NCBI RefSeq assembly: GCF_023276355.1
Contig: NZ_JALLPL010000001.1
Coordinates: 620,001 to 684,000 of the forward strand
Reading direction: 5' to 3'
Length of the DNA: 64,000 nt
From: Haloplanus sp. XH21
GTDB lineage: Archaea; Halobacteriota; Halobacteria; Halobacteriales; Haloferacaceae
The position numbers were made by a program, and so were the translations under genes. Shown here piece after piece: positions 1 to 8,315 of this stretch (positions within the stretch are counted from its first letter, which is position 1; each line of letters opens with the position of its first letter). The notes beneath the pieces were generated by a model. It saw only the letters and a program-made list of their open reading frames with translations. It made no database searches and had not been told where the DNA came from.

Positions 1-717
1 GACATCGCCGTCGACCGCTGCCTGGCGACGAGTCGGAGCCGCTACGTCACCCGCTTCCTCGACGCCTACGGCGTCCCCGTCGTCAACGAGGCCGACACCG
101 CGGAGCTGTGCGCCGACAAGGTGAAAAACAGTCTCGCGCTGGAGGCGGCGGGCGTGCCGACGCCGAACACCGACGTCGCCTTCACCACCGACAGCGCCCT
201 CGAATCCATCGAGGAGTTCGGGTATCCATGTGTCCTGAAACCCGTCATCGGCTCGTGGGGTCGCCTGATGGCGAAAGTCGACAGCCGGAGCGCCGCCGAG
301 GCGATTCTGGAGCACAAGGCGACGCTCGGCCACTACGAACACAAGGTGTTCTACATCCAGGAGTTCGTCGAGAAACCGGGGCGTGACATCCGCGTCGTCG
401 CCACCGACGGCGAACCCGTCGCCGCGATGACCCGGAGTTCGGACCACTGGCTCACCAACGCCGCCAAGGGCGGCGAAGTCGACGAGTTCGACATCGACGA
501 CGAGGTGGCCGATCTGGTGCAACGCGCCTCCGACGCCGTCGGCGGCGGCCTGCTCGGCGTCGACCTGATGGAGACGGGCGACTCCTACACCGTTCACGAG
601 GTGAACCACACGGTGGAGTTCAAGGCGCTCGACTCCTGTGTCGACTTCGACGTGCCCGCGACCATCGTCGACTGGCTCGAAACGAAGGCCGATCAGGCCG
701 TGGAGGCGGGCGCGTGA
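1..717 (+). CDS. argX: ArgX/LysX-type ATP-grasp ligase (5' end outside window)
   Basis: The open frame runs in from base 1, so the N-terminus is missing and 238 codons are visible. The product is an ATP-grasp ligase that joins glutamate to the carrier protein LysW/ArgW, the first step of the carrier-bound arginine route. Family signs are the lysine-rich segment around bases 118-130, the ESIEEFGYPCVLKPVIGSWG nucleotide-binding stretch, and the C-terminal VHEVNHTVEFK metal/ATP-site block. The stop overlaps the argC start as GTGA. Haloarchaea make lysine through diaminopimelate, and the operon ends in argF, so I assign arginine rather than lysine synthesis. The carrier gene would lie upstream of the window. 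Confidence 0.9.
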   Translation, partial: DIAVDRCLATSRSRYVTRFLDAYGVPVVNEADTAELCADKVKNSLALEAAGVPTPNTDVAFTTDSALESIEEFGYPCVLKPVIGSWGRLMAKVDSRSAAEAILEHKATLGHYEHKVFYIQEFVEKPGRDIRVVATDGEPVAAMTRSSDHWLTNAAKGGEVDEFDIDDEVADLVQRASDAVGGGLLGVDLMETGDSYTVHEVNHTVEFKALDSCVDFDVPATIVDWLETKADQAVEAGA

Positions 718-1751
718 CGTACACCGCGAGCGTCGTCGGCGCCAGCGGCTTCGCCGGTGGCGAACTCCTCCGCCTGCTCGACGGCCACCCCGAGTTCGAG
801 GTGGCCCAGGCGACGAGTCGGAGTTACGAACGCAAGACCATCGGCCACCAGCACCCCAACCTGCGTGGGATGGACCTCCGCTTTTCGTCGCCGCAGGATC
901 TGGAATCGGTGGACGTGCTCTTCGCGGCGACGCCACACGGCGTCTCGATGGAGCGCATCGACGACTTCCAGGACGCCGCGGACACGGTGGTCGACCTGAG
1001 CGCGGACTTCCGCCTCGACAGCGAGGACCAGTACGACGAGTGGTACGACGGCCACGAACGGCCCGAACTGCTCGCCGACGCCGAGTACGCCCTGCCGGAA
1101 CTCAACCGCGACGGCCTCGCGGGCGCGGACCTCATCGCGTCGGGTGGCTGTAACGCGACGGCGACGATACTGGGGCTGAAACCCCTGTTCGACGCCGGCA
1201 TCCTCGCCGGCGACGAGCAGGTGGTCGTCGACGTGAAAGTCGGGTCCTCGGAGGGCGGCGCCGGCGGCGGCGCGGCCTCCTCCCATCCCGAGCGCTCGGG
1301 CATCGTCCGCCCCTACGCGCCGACGGGCCACCGCCACGAGGCCGAAATCGAGCAGTTCCTCGGCCTCTCGGTGTCGTTTACGGTCCACGCCGTCGATATG
1401 ATTCGCGGCGCGAGCGCGACCTGTCACGTCTTCCCTGACGGCCCGGTGAAGAAGAAGGACCTCTGGAGCGCCTACCGCGACTCCTACGACGACGAACCAT
1501 TCATGCGCACCGTCGCTGGCGGGGGCGGCGTCTACCGCTACCCCGAACCGAAGGCCGTCGCCGGCACCAACCACGGCGAAGTGGGCTTCGAGGTCGACCC
1601 CGGGAACAAGCGCGTGGTGGTCTTCTCCGCTATCGACAATATGATGAAAGGATCGGCGGGACAGGCGGTTCACGCCGCCAACGTCGCGCTCGGCATCGAC
1701 GAGACGGCGGGCCTGACGTTCCAGGGCCTGCATCCCGTGGGGGCGCCGTAG
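714..1751 (+). CDS. argC: LysW-gamma-glutamyl phosphate reductase (ArgC/LysY)
   Basis: The 345-residue protein reduces the carrier-bound acyl phosphate to the semialdehyde using NADPH. The N-terminal dinucleotide fold shows VVGASGFAGGELLRLL at residues 6-21. The catalytic cysteine is in SGGCNATA (Cys146), and the family block around HRHEAEIEQ follows. The GTG start overlaps the argX stop by 4 nt, which indicates translational coupling. Third step of the arginine operon. Length and all motifs are normal for the family. Confidence 0.95.
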   Translation: MTYTASVVGASGFAGGELLRLLDGHPEFEVAQATSRSYERKTIGHQHPNLRGMDLRFSSPQDLESVDVLFAATPHGVSMERIDDFQDAADTVVDLSADFRLDSEDQYDEWYDGHERPELLADAEYALPELNRDGLAGADLIASGGCNATATILGLKPLFDAGILAGDEQVVVDVKVGSSEGGAGGGAASSHPERSGIVRPYAPTGHRHEAEIEQFLGLSVSFTVHAVDMIRGASATCHVFPDGPVKKKDLWSAYRDSYDDEPFMRTVAGGGGVYRYPEPKAVAGTNHGEVGFEVDPGNKRVVVFSAIDNMMKGSAGQAVHAANVALGIDETAGLTFQGLHPVGAP

Positions 1752-1775
1752 GATGCTGGCAAAGAGGTGGCTCGC

Positions 1776-2600
1776 GTGACCGTCGTCGTCAAAATCGGCG
1801 GCGCGAAGGCCGTCGACCCCGCGGGTGCCGTTTCGGATATTGCCGATCTGGTCGACGATGGCGAACCCGTCGCCGTCGTTCACGGCGGCTCGACCGCCGT
1901 CGACGACCTGCTGGACCGCCTCGGCATCGACCCCACGTACGTCGAGACGCCCGACGGCGTCGTCGGCCGGTTCACCGACGAGACGACGATGGAGGCGTTC
2001 ACGATGGCGATGGGCAAGGTGAACACGGACCTGGTAGCGGCGTTCCGCGAGGCGGGCGTCGACGCCGTCGGCCTCTCGGGCGTCGATGGCGGCCTCATCA
2101 CGGGCGCACGGAAGTCCGCGGTCCGCGTCGTCGAGGACGGGAAAAAGAAGATCAAGCGCGGCGACCACTCCGGCCGCATCGAGGCGGTCAACGACGACCT
2201 GCTGGAGACGCTGCTGGGGCAGGGCTACACGCCCATCGCAGGCCCGCCGATGCTCGCCGACGACGGCGTGCCGGTCAACACGGACGCGGACCGGGCGGCC
2301 GCCGCCGTCGCGGGCGTCCTGGGCGCGACGCTGGTCGTCCTGACGGACGTGGAAGGCGTCTACGCCGATCCGGACGACCCGTCGACGCTCATCGAATCGG
2401 TGACCACCCCCGCGGAGTACGAGGCGCTGACCGACGCCGCGGAGGGGTTCATGACGAAGAAAGTGATGGCCGCGACGGAAGCGCTGGAGCGTGGCGCGAC
2501 CGAGGTGGTCGTCGCCGACGCCAACGCCGACGCGCCGGTCACGGCAGCACTGGGCGAAAGCGGTACACACATTCACGCGAGCGCACTGGAGGACACATGA
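1776..2600 (+). CDS. argB: LysW-glutamate kinase (ArgB/LysZ)
   Basis: Amino-acid kinase family enzyme of about 274 residues that phosphorylates the carrier-bound glutamate. It opens with TVVVKIGGAKA (the P-loop-like glycine motif), has VVHGGSTAVDD near residue 30 and ends with the EGFMTKKVMAATEAL block that contacts ATP. I prefer the GTG at 1776 because GAGGTGG lies 7 nt upstream and the resulting N-terminus matches the family. A GTG three codons earlier (1767) is also open. It sits 24 nt after argC and overlaps argD by 4 nt. Confidence 0.93.
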   Translation: MTVVVKIGGAKAVDPAGAVSDIADLVDDGEPVAVVHGGSTAVDDLLDRLGIDPTYVETPDGVVGRFTDETTMEAFTMAMGKVNTDLVAAFREAGVDAVGLSGVDGGLITGARKSAVRVVEDGKKKIKRGDHSGRIEAVNDDLLETLLGQGYTPIAGPPMLADDGVPVNTDADRAAAAVAGVLGATLVVLTDVEGVYADPDDPSTLIESVTTPAEYEALTDAAEGFMTKKVMAATEALERGATEVVVADANADAPVTAALGESGTHIHASALEDT

Positions 2601-3721
2601 GCGGGTTCGTCTTCTCTGAGAAACCGATCGGCATCGAACGCGGCGAGGGAGCCACTCTCTACGCCGACGACGGCACCGAGTATCTGGACTTCGGCGCGAG
2701 TTACGCCGTCGCCTCCGTGGGGCACAGCCACCCACGCGTCGTCGACGCCGTGACGGAACAGGCCGAGGACCTGCTGTACGTGCAGGCGTCCTACCCCGTC
2801 GAGGCTCGGACGACGCTGTACGAGAAACTCGCGACGGTGTCGCCGCCGGGCCTCGACAACGTCTGGCTCTGTAACTCGGGCACCGAGGCCAACGAGGCGG
2901 CGATGAAGTTCGCCCGCAACGCCACCGGCCGGTCGAAAATCGTCGCGACGCGGCGTGGCTTCCACGGCCGCACGCTCGGCGCCCTCGCGATGACCTGGAA
3001 GGACAAGTACAAGAAGCCGTTCGAGCCGCTGGCCGGCGGCGTCGAGTTCGTCTCCTACGGCGACGGCGAGGAACTCGCCGACGCGGTGGACGAGGAGACG
3101 GCGGCGGTGTTCTTGGAACCGATTCAGGGCGAGGGCGGCATCCACTCGGCTGACACGGCGTACCTGCAACGCGCGCGTGAAGTGACCGAAGACGCCGGCG
3201 CGGCGCTCGTCTTCGACGAGATTCAGACGGGCGTCGGCCGTACTGGCTCGCTCTGGGCCTGCGAGGGCGCAGGTGTGGAGCCCGACATCCTCACCGCCGC
3301 GAAAGGCATCGCGAGCGGCCTCCCGCTCGGCGCGACGGTGTGTGCGGACTGGATCGCCGACGCCGACCCCGAACACGGATCGACGTTCAGCGGGAGTCCC
3401 GTGGTCTGTGCCGCCGCCAACGCCACCCTCGACATCATCGTCGAGGAGGACCTCCCGACCCACGCCGCCGAGATGGGCGAGTACCTGATGGAGTCCATCG
3501 AGAGCGCCGACCTGCCCGTCCGCGACGTGCGGGGCCAGGGTCTGATGGTCGGCATCGAAGTGAAGCGGGGGGCGAACCGCCTCCTCCGCGACCTGGCGCT
3601 CGACGAGCAGGTGTTGGCGCTGCCGGCCGGCCGGACCGTCCTCCGCCTGCTGCCGCCGCTCATCATCGAAGAGAACCACGCCGACCGCTTCGTCGACGCG
3701 CTGGAGGGCGTGATGGAATGA
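2597..3721 (+). CDS. argD: LysW-semialdehyde aminotransferase (ArgD/LysJ)
   Basis: Class-III PLP aminotransferase of 374 residues that converts the carrier-bound semialdehyde to the carrier-bound ornithine precursor. Visible motifs are CNSGTEANEAAMKFAR (phosphate pocket), LVFDEIQTGVGRTG (Asp contacting the PLP ring) and LTAAKGIASGLPLGA (Schiff-base lysine). ATGA overlaps join it to both argB and argE. Length is typical. Confidence 0.95.
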   Translation: MSGFVFSEKPIGIERGEGATLYADDGTEYLDFGASYAVASVGHSHPRVVDAVTEQAEDLLYVQASYPVEARTTLYEKLATVSPPGLDNVWLCNSGTEANEAAMKFARNATGRSKIVATRRGFHGRTLGALAMTWKDKYKKPFEPLAGGVEFVSYGDGEELADAVDEETAAVFLEPIQGEGGIHSADTAYLQRAREVTEDAGAALVFDEIQTGVGRTGSLWACEGAGVEPDILTAAKGIASGLPLGATVCADWIADADPEHGSTFSGSPVVCAAANATLDIIVEEDLPTHAAEMGEYLMESIESADLPVRDVRGQGLMVGIEVKRGANRLLRDLALDEQVLALPAGRTVLRLLPPLIIEENHADRFVDALEGVME

Positions 3722-4785
3722 CCGTGAGCGAGTCCACGGACACGGAGTTGAGCGAGGCCCAGCGACTGCTGGTCGACCTCGTCTCGACCCCCTCGCTGTC
3801 CGGCGAGGAGAGCGAAGCGGCCCAGCATCTCGTCGACTTCTTCGAGGCCCACGACCGCGAGGTGTGGGTCGACGACGTGGGCAACGTCCACGCACCCGCG
3901 GACGACGCCGTGTTGCTGACCTCCCACATCGACACTGTGCCGGGCGACATCCCGGTCGAGATTCGTGAGACCGACGGCGAACCCGCGCTGTGGGGACGCG
4001 GCAGCGTCGACGCGACGGGGTCGCTGGCGGCGATGGCCGTCGCCGCCGTGGAGACGGGCGTGAGTTTCCTCGGCGTCGTCGGGGAGGAGGTCGACTCCCG
4101 GGGCGCCCGCCACGTCATCGAGACCGACCGCGCGGAACCCGGCGCGGTCATCAACGGCGAACCGAGCGGCTGGACGGGCATCACGCTCGGCTACCGCGGC
4201 CTGCTGGCGGGGACCTACGTCGCCACCAGCGAATCGGGCCACACCTCGCGTCCGGAGAACAACGCGATCCAGGACGCGATGGACTGGTGGGAGCGGGTCG
4301 AAGAGGAGTTCGACCCCGACGAGTATCTCCCCGTCTTCGAGCGCGTGACCTGCAAGCCCACGGCGTTCGAGGGTGGCACCAGCGTCGACGGCCTCTCCGT
4401 CGAGGCGACGATGGAGGTGCAGTTCCGCGTCCCGCCGGAGTACACCGTCGACGACGTGCGCGAGATGGCGGACGGCCAACTCGGCGTGGGGACGGTACAC
4501 TGGTACGACAAAGTGCCACCGGTGATGGAGAGTCCACGGACCGACGTGGCCCGGGCGTTCCGGGCCGCCATTCGCGAGGCGGGCGGCGATCCCCGCCTCC
4601 TCCGGAAGACGGGAACGGCCGACATGAACGTCTTCGCGTCGGCGTGGGACTGTCCGATGGTCACCTACGGCCCCGGTGATTCGGACCTGGACCACGCGCC
4701 CGACGAACACCTGCCGCTGCCGGAGTACGACCGCTCCATCGGCGTGCTGATCGACGTCTGCGAGCGGCTTCAGGAGGAATCATGA
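3718..4785 (+). CDS. argE: LysW-ornithine hydrolase (ArgE/LysK, M20 peptidase family)
   Basis: The 355-residue M20-family metallohydrolase releases ornithine from the carrier. The metal site is seen as LLTSHIDTVPG (His/Asp ligands), followed by the catalytic VGEEVDSRGA segment and the C-terminal RKTGTADMNVFA block. I take the ATG at 3718, which overlaps the argD stop (ATGA). An in-frame extension further upstream lies wholly inside argD and is not believable. The downstream overlap with argF is again ATGA. Confidence 0.93.
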   Translation: MTVSESTDTELSEAQRLLVDLVSTPSLSGEESEAAQHLVDFFEAHDREVWVDDVGNVHAPADDAVLLTSHIDTVPGDIPVEIRETDGEPALWGRGSVDATGSLAAMAVAAVETGVSFLGVVGEEVDSRGARHVIETDRAEPGAVINGEPSGWTGITLGYRGLLAGTYVATSESGHTSRPENNAIQDAMDWWERVEEEFDPDEYLPVFERVTCKPTAFEGGTSVDGLSVEATMEVQFRVPPEYTVDDVREMADGQLGVGTVHWYDKVPPVMESPRTDVARAFRAAIREAGGDPRLLRKTGTADMNVFASAWDCPMVTYGPGDSDLDHAPDEHLPLPEYDRSIGVLIDVCERLQEES

Positions 4786-5681
4786 GCCTCGATACGACGG
4801 ATATACTCGACGTAGACGACCTCACAGCCGACGAACTGGAGACGGTGCTCGACCGCGCGGCCGCCATCAAGGCCGGCGAGGACGGGACGGACCTGTCGCG
4901 ACAGACACTCGCGATGGTGTTCGAGAAGCCGAGCACGCGAACCCGGACCTCATTCGAGACGGCGATGACCCAGCTCGGCGGGCACGCCATCTTCCTCGGC
5001 CCGGACGACATCCACCTGGGCCGGGGCGAACCGGTGAAGGATACGGCGCGTGCGCTCGCGGGGTACACCGACGCCATCATGGCGCGCCTGTTCGACCACG
5101 CGGACGTCGAGACGCTGGCCGAGTACGCCGACGTGCCCGTCATCAACGGGCTAACGGACGACGCCCACCCCTGCCAGACGCTCGCGGACCTGCTGACGGT
5201 CCGGGAGGCGTTCGACGGGTTCGACGACGTGACCGTCGCGTGGGTGGGCGACGGCAACAACGTCGCCCAGTCGTTCGTCCTCGGGGCAGCGCTTTCCGGC
5301 CTCGACTGCACCGTCACGACGCCGCCCGGCTACGGCATCGACGAGGACGTACTGGACCGGGCCGCCGAACTCGGGCAGGCACCGACCATCGTCGACGACC
5401 CCGAGGAGGCCGTCGCCGACGCGGACGTCGTCTACACCGACGTCTGGGTGTCGATGGGCGAGGAGGACGAGCGCGAGGAGAAACTAGCGGCGTTCGAGGG
5501 CTACCAGGTGAACGCCGACCTCCTCGCGGGGAGCGACGCGCTGGTGATGCACTGTCTGCCCGCCCACCGCGGCGAGGAGATCACCGACGACATCGTCGAG
5601 AGCGACCGCGCCATCGTCTGGCAGCAGGCCGAGAATCGCCTGCACGCCCAGGCCGGCCTGCTTGTCGAACTGCTGGAGTGA
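4782..5681 (+). CDS. argF: Ornithine carbamoyltransferase
   Basis: Makes citrulline from ornithine and carbamoyl phosphate. The 299-residue sequence carries the carbamoyl-phosphate site EKPSTRTRTSFETAM, the HPCQTLADLLT block and the ornithine/active-site segment MHCLPAHRGEEI. AGGAGG lies just before the ATG, inside the end of argE. It is the last gene of the operon. The following 54 nt hold the helicase promoter. Confidence 0.96.
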   Translation: MSLDTTDILDVDDLTADELETVLDRAAAIKAGEDGTDLSRQTLAMVFEKPSTRTRTSFETAMTQLGGHAIFLGPDDIHLGRGEPVKDTARALAGYTDAIMARLFDHADVETLAEYADVPVINGLTDDAHPCQTLADLLTVREAFDGFDDVTVAWVGDGNNVAQSFVLGAALSGLDCTVTTPPGYGIDEDVLDRAAELGQAPTIVDDPEEAVADADVVYTDVWVSMGEEDEREEKLAAFEGYQVNADLLAGSDALVMHCLPAHRGEEITDDIVESDRAIVWQQAENRLHAQAGLLVELLE

Positions 5682-5699
5682 GTGGTCAGGAGCCGCTCC

Positions 5700-5735
5700 C
5701 GAGGGTTTTAATTCGGGCACGCGTAACCCCCTCTC
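5700..5735 (+). promoter_or_regulatory. Promoter of the helicase gene, leaderless
   Basis: A TATA-like GTTTTAATTC centred near 5708 lies about 27 nt before the GTG at 5736. This is the spacing expected for an archaeal leaderless transcript starting at the start codon. No Shine-Dalgarno sequence is present. Confidence 0.55.
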
Positions 5736-7901
5736 GTGGCAGACACGGCGGGACACGAGCGGTTCTTCCCCTACGAGTCGCCGTACCCGAACCAGCGCGA
5801 GGCGATGGACCGCGTCGCCAACGCGCTGGCCCGCAACCAGGACGTGCTGATGGAGGGCGCGCCGGGCACGGGCAAGACGCTGTCGGCGCTGGTGCCGGCG
5901 CTCGCCCACGCCCGCGAACACGACCGGACGGTCGTCATCACGACGAACGTCCACCAGCAGATGCGCCAGTTCGTCGAGGACGCCCGCGCCATCACGCGGA
6001 AGGAACCCATCCGCGCCGTCGTCTTCAAGGGCAAGGCGTCGATGTGCCATATCGACGTGGGGTACGAGGAGTGCCGGAGTCTCAAGGAGACGACACGCAG
6101 TCTGGTCGAAGCCGAGCAGGATCGGGAGGAACTCGCCGCCCAGAGCGACGCCCTGCTGGACGAGGTTCGTGAGGGCAGCGACGACGCGGCGGACGCCCGC
6201 TCCGCCGTGACGGACGAACTCGAAGCGCTGGACGAGGAGATTGCTGAACTGGAAGCGGCGAACGTCTGTGAGCATTATCGGGCGAACCTCACGCGGAACA
6301 CCGACGAGTTCCAGCAGTGGCTGTTCGACGACGTGCGTACGCCCGAGGAAATCTACGCCTACGCCGACGAGCGAGGGCTGTGCGGCTACGAACTGCTCAA
6401 GGAGGGGATGGAGGCGGTCGACCTCGTGGTCTGTAACTACCACCACCTGCTCGATCCGTCCATCCGCGAGCATTTCTTCCGGTGGCTCGGCCGCGACCCC
6501 AGTGAGGTGATCACGGTCTTCGACGAGGCGCACAACGTCGAAGCCGCCGCGCGGGACCACGCCACCCGGACCCTGTCGGCGCGCACGCTCGACGGAGCGC
6601 TGGCCGAACTCGACGAGGCCGACGACTCTCGGGCGGCGCGCGCCCGGAACGTCGTCGAGGCGTTCCGGACGGGGCTGGCGACGGCCGTCGATGACGCGCT
6701 CGGCTTCGGCGAGCGCGAGCAGGTCGGCGACGACTGGCACGACCTCGACATCTCGAACGACGACCGCCGGGACGACCTCACGCTCGCCTTCTTCGACGCC
6801 TACGAGGGCGGTGGGATCGGCGCCGAAATCGACCTCGCGTTGCAGGTCGGCGAGGCCCTGGACGAGGCCTACGAGGAGGCGTATCGTCGCGGAGAGACGA
6901 CGACTCGCAAGGAGTCGGCGACCCTGCAGGCGGCCTCCTTCATCGCCGACTGGATGGGCGAGGGCGACAGCCTGGGCCGACATCCCATGGCCGCGGTCCG
7001 GCGCGATCAGGGAACCGAGGAAGTGTACGGTCGGGCGGAACTCTACACGGCGATTCCGCGCCAGGTGACCGAGGGTCTGTTCGACGAGGTGGCCGCGAGC
7101 GTGCTGATGAGCGCGACGCTCCGCCCGTTCGACGTGCTCTCGGACGTGCTGGGTCTGGAGGACCCGGTGACGCTCGCCTACGAGCTGGAGTACCCCGAGG
7201 AGCGCCGCCGGACCTTCGCCGTCGAGGGGCCGGCGCTGTTCGCGAGCGACCGCGACGACCCTGAGACGCAGGCAACGGTGGCGGAGACGCTCGACGACGC
7301 CATCGAGATGACGCCGGGCAACACGCTCGTCTTCTTCCCGTCGTACGCCGAGGCCGAGCGCTACGCCGGCCTGCTCGACCGACCGAACGTTCACCTCGAC
7401 GAGGCGGGGACGCCCACGGAGGACCTCCGCCAGCGGTTCGTCGCTGCCGACGACGCGACGCTGCTCACGTCGCTGTGGGGAACGCTCGGCGAAGGCGTGA
7501 GTTTCGACGGCGACGACGCCCGGACCGTCGTCGTGGTCGGCGTCCCGTACCCCAACCTCTCGGAGCGCCTGGAGGCGGTTCAGGACGCCTACGACCGGGA
7601 GTACCGCGACCGGACGGCCGACGCGGGATGGCGCTACGCCGTCGAAATCCCGACGATCCGCAAGACGCGGCAGGCGCTCGGACGCGTGATCCGCTCGCCC
7701 GACGACTTCGGCGTGCGCGTCCTGTTCGACAAGCGCTATACGCGCGCCGGGCGCGACATGGGGAAATACGGCGTTCGCGATTCGTTCCCGCCGGAGGAGC
7801 GCGACGAACTCATCGACGTGGCGCCCGAGAAACTCAAATTCGCGATGCTGAACTTCTATGCCGACCTCGAGGCCTACGACGGCGACCCGCCGACGCCGTG
7901 A
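5736..7901 (+). CDS. XPD/Rad3/DinG-type ATP-dependent DNA helicase
   Basis: Superfamily 2 helicase of 721 residues for 5'-3' unwinding in repair. Walker A GAPGTGKT is at residues 41-48 and the DEAH box at 263-266. Cysteines 104, 113, 178 and 216 lie between them, as expected for the XPD-type [4Fe-4S] domain. An acidic, probably coiled-coil stretch of about 60 residues (120-177) separates the second and third cysteines. The C-terminal motor shows LMSATL, NTLVFFPSYAEAERY and a QALGRVIRSPDDFG motif VI. The start is the GTG placed by the upstream TATA box. Exact role (XPD versus DinG-like) is not decided by sequence alone. Confidence 0.9.
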   Translation: MADTAGHERFFPYESPYPNQREAMDRVANALARNQDVLMEGAPGTGKTLSALVPALAHAREHDRTVVITTNVHQQMRQFVEDARAITRKEPIRAVVFKGKASMCHIDVGYEECRSLKETTRSLVEAEQDREELAAQSDALLDEVREGSDDAADARSAVTDELEALDEEIAELEAANVCEHYRANLTRNTDEFQQWLFDDVRTPEEIYAYADERGLCGYELLKEGMEAVDLVVCNYHHLLDPSIREHFFRWLGRDPSEVITVFDEAHNVEAAARDHATRTLSARTLDGALAELDEADDSRAARARNVVEAFRTGLATAVDDALGFGEREQVGDDWHDLDISNDDRRDDLTLAFFDAYEGGGIGAEIDLALQVGEALDEAYEEAYRRGETTTRKESATLQAASFIADWMGEGDSLGRHPMAAVRRDQGTEEVYGRAELYTAIPRQVTEGLFDEVAASVLMSATLRPFDVLSDVLGLEDPVTLAYELEYPEERRRTFAVEGPALFASDRDDPETQATVAETLDDAIEMTPGNTLVFFPSYAEAERYAGLLDRPNVHLDEAGTPTEDLRQRFVAADDATLLTSLWGTLGEGVSFDGDDARTVVVVGVPYPNLSERLEAVQDAYDREYRDRTADAGWRYAVEIPTIRKTRQALGRVIRSPDDFGVRVLFDKRYTRAGRDMGKYGVRDSFPPEERDELIDVAPEKLKFAMLNFYADLEAYDGDPPTP

Positions 7902-8010
7902 CAGGGTCCCGAAACAGATGAGTGAGCAGCCCCGGATGGGTCAACTCTCTCAAAAATATAAGTTATTTGTTATAGAATGGTATATTATCAATTCTCTATC
8001 GATCAGTTCG

Positions 8011-8043
8011 ACCGCTGTTAGGGAATATAGGCGCTACAGCGGT
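8011..8043. repeat. 8-bp perfect inverted repeat
   Basis: ACCGCTGT (8011-8018) pairs exactly with ACAGCGGT (8036-8043) across a 17-nt spacer. The right arm overlaps a second small dyad, AGCGG/CCGCT, at 8038-8055. It may be an operator or a structured RNA end. Confidence 0.6.
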
Positions 8044-8115
8044 AGATATGCCGCTTTATCCCGGTGTAGCAGCCGAGCCTCGGGGGCGGGGCCGTAGAGC
8101 GAGAACGCGAAATAC

Positions 8116-8150
8116 ACCCCTATTGTGCGCTGTATAGGGGTATTTTCATT
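8116..8150 (+). terminator. Hairpin followed by T-rich run
   Basis: ACCCCTAT (8116-8123) and ATAGGGGT (8134-8141) form a perfect 8-bp stem with a 10-nt loop, followed by ATTTTCATT. It lies about 215 nt past the helicase stop. It could terminate helicase transcription or act as an operator for the downstream transporter. Confidence 0.4.
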
Positions 8151-8315
8151 TCTCCCGCTGGAGACCCCGAAAATAGATTTTCTCCGATATATCTGCTAAT
8201 ATGACGATATAGTTATATTTCTTCCGGAGCGGCCGGTTGGAAGGGAAACATAAAACCGGGATGTCTCCGAAGGGGGACGTGTCCGCATGGATGACAGACG
8301 AGGCTCTCGGCAGCG

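Larger units (their letters stand above)
7902..8315. other. AT-rich intergenic stretch with palindromes, probable island edge
   Basis: This 414-bp gap contains no credible gene on either strand. From about 7955 to 8260 it is far richer in A+T than its neighbours. It holds two 8-bp inverted repeats listed separately and a TATA-like CATAAAA near 8250 that may serve the MFS gene. The composition shift fits a transfer boundary. Confidence 0.6.

Noticed and set aside
1753-1779. Eight-codon frame MLAKRWLA between argC and argB
   Set aside because: Too short, no promoter or conservation argument. The nearby GAGGTGG is better explained as the argB ribosome-binding site.
693-2735. Very long minus-strand open frame opposite the arginine operon
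   Set aside because: It is antisense to argC and argB, is rich in Arg/Asp runs with no family signature, and arises from the GC-biased third codon positions of the true genes.
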